A stretch of DNA of 16,580 bases from NCBI GenBank assembly GCA_003240735.1, contig QFNE01000032.1, forward strand, positions 1-16,580, read 5' to 3'. A program made the position numbers and the translations under genes. Below are positions 1-7,472 of the stretch, piece after piece; position 1 is the first letter of the stretch, and each line of letters starts with the position of its first letter. Under the pieces are notes generated by a model. That model ran no database searches. It saw nothing but the letters and a program-made list of their open reading frames with translations, and was not told where the DNA came from. This stretch comes from Paracoccus denitrificans (GTDB taxonomy: Bacteria > Pseudomonadota > Alphaproteobacteria > Rhodobacterales > Rhodobacteraceae).

Positions 1-396
1 GCCGCCGCGATTTGTGCGGAACGCGATGACCGGCTGGAGGATTTCGCGGTGCGCGGCCTGATCCAGACGGCGATGGTCTGGGGCCTGAAGGAGTATTTCG
101 CCGACAGTCCATTGGGTCGCCGCCCATCCGGCGAGGGGAAGGGGTATCCTTCCGGCCACACGGCGGCGGCCTTCTTCGGCGCGTCCGATCTGGCCGGGAA
201 GTGCTTTGACGACCAGCCCGAGGCCGGCACCGTCGCCTACGGTCTGGCGATGGCGACCGGGGCCAGCCGGATTCACGCGGGCGAGCACACGCTACCACAG
301 GTCTGGACCGGCGCGCTGATCGGCTTTTCCTTCGGCGCGGCCGATTTCGGCATCGGCACCAAGGGCGCGAGCTTCAGCGTGGGGATGAAGTTCTGA
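1..396 (+). CDS. PAP2-family phosphatase, C-terminal part (5' end outside window)
   Basis: The reading frame is open from base 1, so the N-terminus lies outside the window; 131 residues are visible. PAP2 proteins hydrolyse phosphomonoesters, often lipid phosphates, usually at the membrane. The second PAP2 motif is present as PSGH (visible residues 50-53), with the catalytic-type histidine at 53. The third motif is SR at 89-90 followed by His96, but the residue four after that histidine, normally Asp, is Gln100. The first motif, normally K-x6-RP, appears only as Lys30 and Arg41-Pro42 with ten residues between. Family membership is well supported; substrate cannot be told. It may be a divergent or altered-activity member. 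The stop TGA is directly followed by a region of different base composition carrying a HEPN-type gene. Confidence 0.8.
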   Translation, partial: AAAICAERDDRLEDFAVRGLIQTAMVWGLKEYFADSPLGRRPSGEGKGYPSGHTAAAFFGASDLAGKCFDDQPEAGTVAYGLAMATGASRIHAGEHTLPQVWTGALIGFSFGAADFGIGTKGASFSVGMKF

Positions 397-545
397 GCGG
401 TTCCAGCACACTTCGTGCCGCTCCCGGCAGCGAGGCGGAGTTTGAACGCCTGCACAAGTTTCTATACCACAATCTCGTTTCGGTACGCCTGAAATGGCGT
501 ATTTATCGAGCGTTCTTCGCGACCAACGTCGAGCGCATCGAGCTG

Positions 546-1136
546 TTGAACAGTATTTCGGGTCTGACCGCCCAAGTCATTCAGGATGCTTTGTACGACG
601 ATGTCATCCTCCATATCTGCCGTGCGGCAGATCCGGCACGACAGCGAGACAAGACCAACAACACGTTTCGGCGCCTGCTTGAGCTGACAGACGGCTGCAG
701 TGGCCGGGCGACGTTCGAGACGGCATGCGTTGAGTTCCAAGAGGCGTGCAAACCGCTTCAACAACGCAGGAACACGTCCATCGCCCATGCCGACAGGAAA
801 GCTCACTTTGAATCAGAGGGAACCGGCGGTGTGTCACGCCAGCAAATTGAGACTGCGATAGACAAGTGGCGAGAGCTCACTTTCTATATCGGTTCGGCAG
901 CATTTGACGCTCATCTGATCTGCGAGGTTGCGACAGAACGCAAAAGAGATGAGGTCGCATTTCTTCGCGCTTTGTATCATGGCCGCGATGCGCTTGCGAA
1001 GAAAGAGGAGCAAGCGATGCACATGGTGTTGGAACATGCCGATACGCGTCAGCTTCCCCCTGAAGTGCAGATGCTTCGTGAAATTCAAGAAAAGCCCGAC
1101 TGGCTGAACTGTCGTCCGCCAGAGAGGAATGATTAA
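546..1136 (+). CDS. HEPN domain protein of AbiU2 type, start uncertain, possibly 5'-truncated
   Basis: I recognise an AbiU2-like HEPN protein. The N-terminal part has the family pattern of a short helix ending in an acidic pair (DDVILHICRAADP, residues 18-30) followed by LRRLLEL-like sequence. The canonical HEPN ribonuclease motif RNxxxxH is intact as RNTSIAH (Arg75-Asn76 to His81), followed by AD. HEPN proteins with this motif are typically metal-independent RNases in toxin-antitoxin or abortive-infection systems; action here is inferred. The coordinates start at TTG 546, the first standard start codon. However, the same frame is open upstream to at least 393 and encodes plausible protein from about 441 (for example WRIYRAFFATNVERIELL just before TTG 546). 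Only CTG codons (393, 450, 489) occur there; CTG 450 has GAGGCGGAG nine bases before it. GC content is visibly lower than in the neighbours, suggesting transfer. No partner antitoxin is adjacent. Confidence 0.6.
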   Translation: MNSISGLTAQVIQDALYDDVILHICRAADPARQRDKTNNTFRRLLELTDGCSGRATFETACVEFQEACKPLQQRRNTSIAHADRKAHFESEGTGGVSRQQIETAIDKWRELTFYIGSAAFDAHLICEVATERKRDEVAFLRALYHGRDALAKKEEQAMHMVLEHADTRQLPPEVQMLREIQEKPDWLNCRPPERND

Positions 1137-1166
1137 AGAGTGGTCGTAAGGGGAGAGGGACACATC

Positions 1167-1829
1167 ATGCTGAAACTTTACGGAGTCGCGCGGTCACGGG
1201 CGTCGCGGATCATATGGGTGTGTCACGAGCTGGGGCTGCCGTTCGAGCAGGTGCCAGTCATTCAGGCCTATCGGTTGGCGGACCCGGACAGCGCGGATGC
1301 GCCCGCGAACACCCATTCGCCGTGGTTTCGGGAATTGTCGCCGGCGGGTGCGATCCCGGTGATCGACGACGGCGGGCTGGTGGTTTCGGAATCGTTGGCC
1401 TCGACCCTGTATCTGGCGCGGCAGTACGACGCGAACGGGATCGGTCCGGTCGATGCGGCCGAGGACGCGCTGTTCATGCAGTGGTCGTTCTATGCCGCGA
1501 CGGCGATTGAGCCCGATGCGCTGACGCTGCTGTTCCTGCACGGGCGCGGGCAGGAACAGTCGGGCGATGATCAGGCGCTGATCGCCAACGCGGCCGAGCG
1601 GTTGATCCGTCCGATGACCGTGCTGGAAGGGCATCTGGCGACGCACGGCAATCTGGTCGGCAATCGCTTTACCGTGGCCGATCTGAACGTCGCGGAAATC
1701 GTCCGCTATGCCCAAGGGTACGGTGAGCTGATGGAGCAGTTTCCAGCCGTGGTGGCGTGGCTGGCAGATTGTCAGGCGCGTCCGGCATTCCAAGAAATGT
1801 GGGCCGCGCGGACGCGCGAGCCGGAATAG
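1167..1829 (+). CDS. Glutathione S-transferase family protein
   Basis: A 220-residue cytosolic protein of usual GST length. The N-terminal thioredoxin-like domain (about 1-85) starts LKLYGVARSRASRI, with serines at 10 and 13 as candidate catalytic residues. It continues with the cis-proline at 64 (GAIPVIDD) and the glutathione gamma-glutamyl-binding pair Glu75-Ser76 (SESLAS). The all-helical C-terminal domain (about 95-215) contains the N-capping box as FTVADLN, Thr169 to Asp172. GSTs conjugate or reduce electrophiles with glutathione; the substrate cannot be told from sequence. Start ATG 1167 is chosen because GGGGAGAGGG lies just upstream; a GTG 27 bases earlier would add residues that precede the first beta strand and overlap that ribosome-binding site. 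It begins 30 bp after the HEPN gene, with no sign of functional coupling. Confidence 0.88.
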   Translation: MLKLYGVARSRASRIIWVCHELGLPFEQVPVIQAYRLADPDSADAPANTHSPWFRELSPAGAIPVIDDGGLVVSESLASTLYLARQYDANGIGPVDAAEDALFMQWSFYAATAIEPDALTLLFLHGRGQEQSGDDQALIANAAERLIRPMTVLEGHLATHGNLVGNRFTVADLNVAEIVRYAQGYGELMEQFPAVVAWLADCQARPAFQEMWAARTREPE

Positions 1830-1831
1830 GT

Positions 1832-1908
1832 CCGGGGTCACCCGCGCGCCCCCGGGCGAACCGGGGCCGCCCCTTGCCCCGGTGGGCGCCGCCATGCGAT
1901 GACCGGGG
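1832..1908 (+). repeat. Alternating CCGGGG/CCCCGG inverted repeats in parE leader
   Basis: Five six-base blocks alternate in orientation: CCGGGG at 1832, CCCCGG at 1850, CCGGGG at 1861, CCCCGG at 1877 and CCGGGG at 1903. Each neighbouring pair can form a hairpin, so the structures are mutually exclusive. The central pair extends to 7 bp (CCGGGGC with GCCCCGG, 8-nt loop). This lies between the GST stop and the parE start and could act as a GST terminator or a parE leader switch. No T-run follows any hairpin, so a classical terminator is not supported. Confidence 0.4.
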
Positions 1909-1931
1909 CAGAACAAAAGCAGGCTGAATTA

Positions 1932-3896
1932 ATGTCCGACGATCTTCTTTCCGGTGCAGACCGCGCCGTCGACAGCTATTCCGCGGCCTCGATCGAGGTG
2001 CTGGAGGGGCTGGAGCCGGTCAGGAAGCGTCCCGGCATGTATATCGGCGGCACGGACGAACGCGCGCTGCACCATCTGGTGGCCGAAATCCTTGATAACG
2101 CGATGGACGAGGCCGTGGCCGGCCACGCCAGCCGGATCGAGGTTGAACTGCGCGCCGATCAGTCGGTCGTGGTCCGCGACAACGGGCGCGGCATCCCCAT
2201 CGACCGGCACCCCAAGTTTCCGGGCAAGTCGGCGCTGGAGGTGATCCTGTGCACGCTGCACGCGGGCGGCAAGTTCACCGAAGGCGCGTATCAGACGTCG
2301 GGCGGTCTGCACGGGGTCGGCGCATCCGTCGTCAACGCACTGTCCGACATCATGGTGGTCGAGGTCGCGCGGAACCGCGAAATTTGGCGGCAGTCGTTTT
2401 CGCGCGGCATTCCGCAGGGTCCGGTCGAACTTGTCGGGCCGTCCCAGAACCGGCGCGGCACGACCGTGACGTTCCACGCCGACGAACAGATCTTTGGCCA
2501 TCACCGCATGAAGCCGTCGCGCATCATGCGGATGGTCAAGTCGAAGGCCTATCTGCATTCGGGCGTCGAAATCCGCTGGAAAACCGGCATTGAAGACGGG
2601 GAGACGCCGCTGGAGGCGGTGTTCCACTTTCCCGGCGGGCTGTCGGATTATCTGGGCGAACAGCTGGGCGGCGCGTCCACCTATGCCGACAAGCCGTTCG
2701 CGGGTGCGGTCGAGTTCAAGGAACGCTTTGGCGTGCCGGGCAAGGTCGAATGGGCCGTGAACTGGACGCCCGCAAAGGACGGCTTCATCCAGTCCTATTG
2801 CAACACCGTGCCGACGCCTGAAGGCGGCACCCACGAGGCGGGCTTCTGGTCGGCGATCCTGAAGGGCGTGCGCGCCTATGGCGACCTGACGAAGAACCGC
2901 AAGGCCGAAAACATCACCCGCGACGACCTGACGACCGGGGGCTGCGCGCTGGTGTCGTGCTTCATCGCCGAGCCAGAGTTCGTCGGCCAGACCAAAGACC
3001 GGCTGGCCACGACCGAAGCCGCGCGACTGGTCGAGGGCGCGGTGCGCGACCATTTCGACAACTGGCTGGCCGCCGACACGAAGTCCGCGGGCGCGATTCT
3101 GGATTTCCTGATCCTGCGGGCCGAGGAACGCCTGCGCCGCCGTCAGGAAAAGGAAACCGCGCGGAAGTCGGCGACGAAAAAGCTGCGCCTGCCCGGGAAG
3201 CTGGTCGATTGCAGCGCGACGAACCGCGAGGGTACCGAGCTTTTCATCGTCGAAGGCGACAGCGCCGGGGGCAGCGCGAAAGCCGCGCGGGACCGCAAGA
3301 CGCAGGCGCTGCTACCGCTGCGGGGGAAGGTCCTGAACGTGCTGGGCGCTGCGTCGTCGAAGCTGGCGCAGAACGCCGAGCTGTCGGACCTGAGCCAGGC
3401 TTTGGGCGTCGGGATGGGGTCCAAGTTCAACATCGATGATCTGCGTTATGACAAGGTCATCATCATGACCGACGCCGACGTGGACGGCGCGCATATCGCA
3501 AGTCTTCTGATGACGTTCTTCTTCATCCAGATGCGACCCCTGATCGACAAGGGGCATCTGTATCTGGCCTGTCCGCCGCTGTACCGCCTGACCCAAGGGG
3601 CGGAGCGGTTGTACGTCTCGGACGACGCCGAGAAGGAGAAATGGCTGGCCAAGGGGCTGGGCGGCAAGGGCAAGATCGACGTCCAGCGCTTCAAGGGTCT
3701 GGGCGAGATGGACGCCAAGGACCTGAAGGACACGACGATGAACCCGGCCACGCGCAAGCTGATCCGTGTCAGCATCGACGACGAAGAGGGCGGCGAGACG
3801 GGCGATCTGGTGGAACGGCTGATGGGCAAGAAGCCCGAGCTGCGGTTCCAGTATATCAGCGAAAACGCCCAGTTCGCCGAAGATCTGGACGTCTGA
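1932..3896 (+). CDS. parE: DNA topoisomerase IV subunit B (ParE)
   Basis: ParE is the ATPase subunit of topoisomerase IV, which with ParC decatenates daughter chromosomes. The 654-residue protein has the full GyrB/ParE order. The GHKL ATPase domain shows MYIGGTDERALHHL (36-49), the Glu52/Asp55-Asn56 Mg-ATP region, DNGRGIP (83-89) and GGLHGVGASVVNALS (124-138). A transducer domain follows. The TOPRIM domain has EGDSAGGSA (from 441) and the metal-binding DADVD (514-518). The end carries QRFKGLGEM. Length near 650 and GGTDERALHHLVAE favour ParE over GyrB, which is around 800 residues in this group. ATG 1932 is preferred over ATG 1899 because the family begins shortly before the SAASIEVLEGLEPV segment and AGG sits nine bases upstream. 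An uncharacterised hairpin-rich leader precedes it, and a metallophosphoesterase gene follows after 4 nt. parC is not nearby. Confidence 0.95.
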   Translation: MSDDLLSGADRAVDSYSAASIEVLEGLEPVRKRPGMYIGGTDERALHHLVAEILDNAMDEAVAGHASRIEVELRADQSVVVRDNGRGIPIDRHPKFPGKSALEVILCTLHAGGKFTEGAYQTSGGLHGVGASVVNALSDIMVVEVARNREIWRQSFSRGIPQGPVELVGPSQNRRGTTVTFHADEQIFGHHRMKPSRIMRMVKSKAYLHSGVEIRWKTGIEDGETPLEAVFHFPGGLSDYLGEQLGGASTYADKPFAGAVEFKERFGVPGKVEWAVNWTPAKDGFIQSYCNTVPTPEGGTHEAGFWSAILKGVRAYGDLTKNRKAENITRDDLTTGGCALVSCFIAEPEFVGQTKDRLATTEAARLVEGAVRDHFDNWLAADTKSAGAILDFLILRAEERLRRRQEKETARKSATKKLRLPGKLVDCSATNREGTELFIVEGDSAGGSAKAARDRKTQALLPLRGKVLNVLGAASSKLAQNAELSDLSQALGVGMGSKFNIDDLRYDKVIIMTDADVDGAHIASLLMTFFFIQMRPLIDKGHLYLACPPLYRLTQGAERLYVSDDAEKEKWLAKGLGGKGKIDVQRFKGLGEMDAKDLKDTTMNPATRKLIRVSIDDEEGGETGDLVERLMGKKPELRFQYISENAQFAEDLDV

Positions 3897-3900
3897 TCCG

Positions 3901-4719
3901 ATGCGGGTTCTGTTTCTGGGCGATGTCATGGGCCGCGCGGGACGCCGCGCCATCACCGAACGGCTGGGCGCGCTGAAGGCGACGCTGAAGGCGGATTTCA
4001 CCGTGGTGAACGGCGAAAACGCCAGTGGCGGGATGGGGCTGACCGGCTCGCACGCGAAGCTGATCCTTGATGCGGGCGCGGACTGCGTGACTCTGGGCGA
4101 TCATGCGTTCGACCAGAAGGACATGCTGCAATTCATCGAGACCGAGCCGCGCGTGATCCGGCCGCTGAACTTTTCGCGCGAGGCGCCGGGTCGGGGCGCA
4201 CGGGTGTTCTCGGACGCGCGGGGGCGCAAGATCCTGGTGACGCAGGTTCTGGGGCAGGTCTTCATGAAGCGCCCCTTCGACGACCCGTTCAGCGCCGTCG
4301 ATCAGGTGCTGCGCGCGCATCCTCCGGGCGGGTTGGTGCAGGCGTCACTGCTGGATTTCCATGCCGAGGTGACCAGCGAAAAGATGGCGATGGGGCATTA
4401 TTGCGACGGCCGCGCCAGCGTGGTCGTGGGCACCCACACCCATGTCCCCACGGCCGACACGATGATCCTGAACCGTGGCACGGCCTATCAGTCGGACGCG
4501 GGAATGTGCGGCGACTATGACAGCGTCATCGGCATGTCCAAGGACGAACCGATGCGCCGTTTCCTGACCGGCATGTCACGCGACCGCTTTACCCCGGCCG
4601 AGGGCGAGGCGACATTGTCTGGCGTGCTGGTCGTCACCGACGATCGCACCGGGCTTGCCAAGGCGGTGGCACCGGTCCGCGAAGGCGGACGGCTGGCGCA
4701 GGCGATTCCGGAAATCTGA
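3901..4719 (+). CDS. YmdB-family (TIGR00282) metallophosphoesterase
   Basis: A 272-residue calcineurin-like phosphoesterase matching the YmdB family, whose Bacillus member is a phosphodiesterase acting on 2',3'-cyclic nucleotides with two metals. Metal ligands are visible: Asp8 (FLGDVMG), Glu39-Asn40 (NGENASGG), Asp67-His68 (LGDHAFD), His154 (LLDFHAE), and His179/His181 (GTHTHVPT). The spacing matches the Bacillus set, but as I recall position 67 is asparagine there, and here it is aspartate. The start ATG lies 4 nt after the parE stop, so the two are probably co-transcribed, although no functional link is known to me. Cellular substrate in alphaproteobacteria is not established. Confidence 0.88.
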   Translation: MRVLFLGDVMGRAGRRAITERLGALKATLKADFTVVNGENASGGMGLTGSHAKLILDAGADCVTLGDHAFDQKDMLQFIETEPRVIRPLNFSREAPGRGARVFSDARGRKILVTQVLGQVFMKRPFDDPFSAVDQVLRAHPPGGLVQASLLDFHAEVTSEKMAMGHYCDGRASVVVGTHTHVPTADTMILNRGTAYQSDAGMCGDYDSVIGMSKDEPMRRFLTGMSRDRFTPAEGEATLSGVLVVTDDRTGLAKAVAPVREGGRLAQAIPEI

Positions 4720-4793
4720 GGGGCCAACACGCACGACCTCGTTGCCCCGCGCGGGCCGCGATCTGACAGGCGGCAAGGGGGGACGGACTACGG

Positions 4794-6581
4794 ATGCTGG
4801 GGCTTGAGTTGACGGGGAACACGGCGACATTCGTCAGCCTTGGCATTGTCTGCGTGATGTTTCTGCTGTTCCTGCGTGAAATCCAGCCGCCCGAGGTCAT
4901 CGCGTTCGGCACCGCCGCGCTGATGCTGGTGCTGGGACTGCTGCCCTATGATCTGGCGGTCGAACAGCTGTCGAATTCGGCCCCTTGGACCATCGCATTC
5001 ATGTTCATCCTGATGGGCGGATTGATGCGAACCGGGGCGCTGGACGTGCTGACGCAGTTCGTCGGCAGCTATTCCGAACGCTATCCCGCGGCCACGATCG
5101 GCGGGCTGTTCGTCGTCATCGCGCTCGCGTCGGGGTTCATGAACAACACGCCCGTGGTCGCGCTGATGATCCCGGTGATGACGCAGCTCGCGCTCAGGGC
5201 CAAGATTTCACCGTCAAAGCTGCTCATGCCGCTGTCCTATGTCACGGTCATGGGCGGCATGATCACGCTGATCGGCACATCGACCAACCTGTTGGTCGAC
5301 GGCGTGGCGCAAAGCCGGGGAATGGAGCCGTTCTCGATCTTTGAGATTGCGCCGGTGGGGCTGGCCGTCACGGTCGTGGGCGGCCTCTTTCTGGCGCTGA
5401 TCGGGCGCAAGCTGATCCCCGAGCGCACCTCGCTCGCCGGGTTTCTGTCCGACCGGTCCGAGATGAAGTATTTCAGCGATATCGCCATTCCCTTCGGCAG
5501 TGGGCTGATCGGCGAAAAGCTGGGCGATGTCGACATGTTCAAGCGCGATGGCGTGCGGGTGGTCGATGTTCTGCGGGGCGACGGGTCGCTGCGCGACAGT
5601 CTGGACAGCGTCGAACTGGCGGCGGGCGACCGGGTCGTCCTGCGGTCCAAGGCCAGCGACGTTCTGGAGATGCAGCAGAACAAGGACGTGCGGCTGGTCG
5701 ACAAGCTGAGCCAGGTTGAAACCGTCACGGTCGAGGTGCTGATCACCCCCGGCGCCCGGATGATCGGGCGGCGTCTGGGCGACATGCGCCTGCGGCGTCG
5801 TTACGGCGTCTATGTTCTAGCCGCGCACCGGCGCAGCCAAAGCGTCGGGCGCAAGCTGGGCGATCTGGTCATCCGCGTGGGCGACACGCTGCTGCTGGAA
5901 GGCCGGCAGGAGGATATCGCGCGACTGGCGACAGACATGGATCTGGTCGATGTGGCGCAGCCGTCCAGCAAACCGTTCAGGCGGGTCAAGGCGCCCATCG
6001 CCATCGGGGCGCTGGTCGGCGTGGTCGTGCTTGCCGCGATGAACGTGGCACCGATCCTTCTGCTGGCGGCCATCGCCTGTGCGGTCATTCTGGTCACTGG
6101 CTGTGTCGATGCCGACGAGGCGTTCGAGAATGTCGATGCGCGATTGATGACGATGATCTTTTCGATGCTGTGCATCGGTGCCGCGATGGATCACGTCGGT
6201 GCAGTAAAGCTGATCGTCGATGCCATTTCGCCGTATCTGCAGGGGATGTCACCGTTCATCACACTGATCTGCGTTTACTTCCTTGGGCTGTTCCTGACCG
6301 AGATCCTGTCGAACAATGCGGTCGCGGTCATCCTGACGCCCATCGTCATCGAGCTGGCCCAGCAGTTGGGGCAAGACCCGCGGGCCTATGTCGTGGCGGT
6401 GATGTTTTCGGCGTCGGTCGCGTTCGCCACGCCCATCGGGTACCAGACGCACATGATGGTCTATGGTCCGGGGGGCTATAAATTCAGCGACTTCCTGCGG
6501 GTGGGCATTCCGCTGGATATCGTCACGGGCACCGTCGCGTGTCTGGTGATTCCGATCTTCTGGCCGCTGACGCTGGCTTAG
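4794..6581 (+). CDS. SLC13-family anion permease with two TrkA-C (RCK_C) domains
   Basis: A 595-residue inner-membrane transporter of the DASS/SLC13 type (sodium-coupled dicarboxylate or sulfate uptake in studied relatives). Both membrane halves carry the family signature loops: NNTPVVALMIPVM then GTSTNLLVDG in the first half, LSNNAVAVILTPIVIELA then ATPIGYQTHMMVYGPGGY in the second. Between them sit two regulatory TrkA-C domains, about residues 221-294 and 306-385. This architecture is common in bacterial SLC13 permeases annotated as sulfate or anion transporters, but the substrate is not readable here. ATG 4794 is preceded by a strong purine-rich AAGGGGGGACGG. Its stop TAG at 6579-6581 overlaps the stop of olsA on the opposite strand. 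Confidence 0.9.
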   Translation: MLGLELTGNTATFVSLGIVCVMFLLFLREIQPPEVIAFGTAALMLVLGLLPYDLAVEQLSNSAPWTIAFMFILMGGLMRTGALDVLTQFVGSYSERYPAATIGGLFVVIALASGFMNNTPVVALMIPVMTQLALRAKISPSKLLMPLSYVTVMGGMITLIGTSTNLLVDGVAQSRGMEPFSIFEIAPVGLAVTVVGGLFLALIGRKLIPERTSLAGFLSDRSEMKYFSDIAIPFGSGLIGEKLGDVDMFKRDGVRVVDVLRGDGSLRDSLDSVELAAGDRVVLRSKASDVLEMQQNKDVRLVDKLSQVETVTVEVLITPGARMIGRRLGDMRLRRRYGVYVLAAHRRSQSVGRKLGDLVIRVGDTLLLEGRQEDIARLATDMDLVDVAQPSSKPFRRVKAPIAIGALVGVVVLAAMNVAPILLLAAIACAVILVTGCVDADEAFENVDARLMTMIFSMLCIGAAMDHVGAVKLIVDAISPYLQGMSPFITLICVYFLGLFLTEILSNNAVAVILTPIVIELAQQLGQDPRAYVVAVMFSASVAFATPIGYQTHMMVYGPGGYKFSDFLRVGIPLDIVTGTVACLVIPIFWPLTLA

Positions 6582-7465
6582 GCGGACACGTCCAGCGCGC
6601 CGCGCACGGCGGATTCTGCAGTGGCCGACAGGCGCTTGCGGTCCAACCCTTTGACGGGGATCGGGGGGTGAAGCGTCACCTCGACCCGGCCCTGACGCGG
6701 CTGGGACAGCACCTGCAGAAGATGCGGGCCAAGACCCATGTCGCCCCACCAGCCATAAAAGCGCGGATCGCACCCGGCGGGCGCGTGATAGGCCGCGGTG
6801 ATCGGCTGGATCGCCAGACCCGCGGGCAGACCGGGGTCGAGAAAGCCCTGAAACAGCGTCGGCTTGAACGGCAGCACGCGGCGGCCGTCGCTGCTGGTCC
6901 CTTCGGGAAAGAACAGCAGGCGATGACCAGCGCGGACGCGGGCGCTGAATTCGTCGGCCTGCTGGCGGGCCAAGCGCGGATCGCGGACGACGAAATGCGT
7001 ATTGGTGACGCGGGTCAGGATGTTGATGCCAGGCCAGCCCGCGACCTCGGCCTTGCTGACGAAGAAGACGGGCATAGCGGCGTTCAGGACCAGAATGTCC
7101 AGCCAGCTGGAGTGGTTGGCCACGACCGCGCCGGGGCCGGTCATGGGCGTGCCGTGACGGGTCCAGCCGATCCCCATGCACCACAGGGACAGCCGGCAGA
7201 CGCCCTGCACCCATGGGCCGGTGACGGGGCGGCGGGCGCCCACGAACAGGCGTTCCACCCCGCGCAGGGGCAGAATCAGGATCACGCCGATCAACAGGAC
7301 CGAAATGACGGCCGCGCCCCGGATGGCGATCAGCACCCATCCCAGCGCGGTGGGGCGGCGCAGCGGGGGCAGGGGCCCGTCGCGCCACGGCCCGTGTACC
7401 GGGGGCACGCGGTCGGTCGCGGAACGGGGCGGGGCGGGGCGGGGCGGATGCGCCGGTGCAGTCAT
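6578..7465 (-). CDS. olsA: Lyso-ornithine lipid O-acyltransferase (PlsC-type, OlsA)
   Basis: A 295-residue 1-acyl-glycerol-3-phosphate acyltransferase homologue. The acyltransferase motif I is NHSSWLD, with His118 and Asp123 in the H-x4-D arrangement. Motif III is FPEGTSSDG (186-194). A hydrophobic segment at about 43-67 should anchor it to the inner membrane. The gene directly follows olsB (7 nt gap), which assigns it to ornithine-lipid synthesis, adding the second acyl chain to lyso-ornithine lipid. Some OlsA proteins are also reported to acylate lysophosphatidate. The first 40 residues are proline- and arginine-rich and probably disordered, encoded by tandem GGGGC repeats. No good ribosome-binding site precedes ATG 7465, so translational coupling to olsB is likely. 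A GTG at Val20 is an alternative start. Its stop overlaps the SLC13 gene stop. Confidence 0.82.
   Translation of the reverse strand: MTAPAHPPRPAPPRSATDRVPPVHGPWRDGPLPPLRRPTALGWVLIAIRGAAVISVLLIGVILILPLRGVERLFVGARRPVTGPWVQGVCRLSLWCMGIGWTRHGTPMTGPGAVVANHSSWLDILVLNAAMPVFFVSKAEVAGWPGINILTRVTNTHFVVRDPRLARQQADEFSARVRAGHRLLFFPEGTSSDGRRVLPFKPTLFQGFLDPGLPAGLAIQPITAAYHAPAGCDPRFYGWWGDMGLGPHLLQVLSQPRQGRVEVTLHPPIPVKGLDRKRLSATAESAVRGALDVSA
7426..7445 (+). repeat. Tandem pentamer (GGGGC)4, potential G-quadruplex
   Basis: Four perfect GGGGC units run head to tail on the plus strand, giving four G4 tracts separated by single C. They lie 21-40 bases inside the olsA coding sequence, on its template strand. The unit length is not a multiple of three, so a change in copy number would shift the olsA frame. 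Confidence 0.85.
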
Positions 7466-7472
7466 GAAGGGC

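Noticed and set aside
1..396. C-terminal Phe of the PAP2 protein as an outer-membrane barrel signature
   Set aside because: A single terminal Phe after a short beta-like stretch is not enough; the rest is a helical PAP2 fold.
1929..3053. 374-codon minus-strand open frame inside parE
   Set aside because: It is a GC-rich antisense shadow with low-complexity Arg/Ala/His composition; parE is unambiguous.
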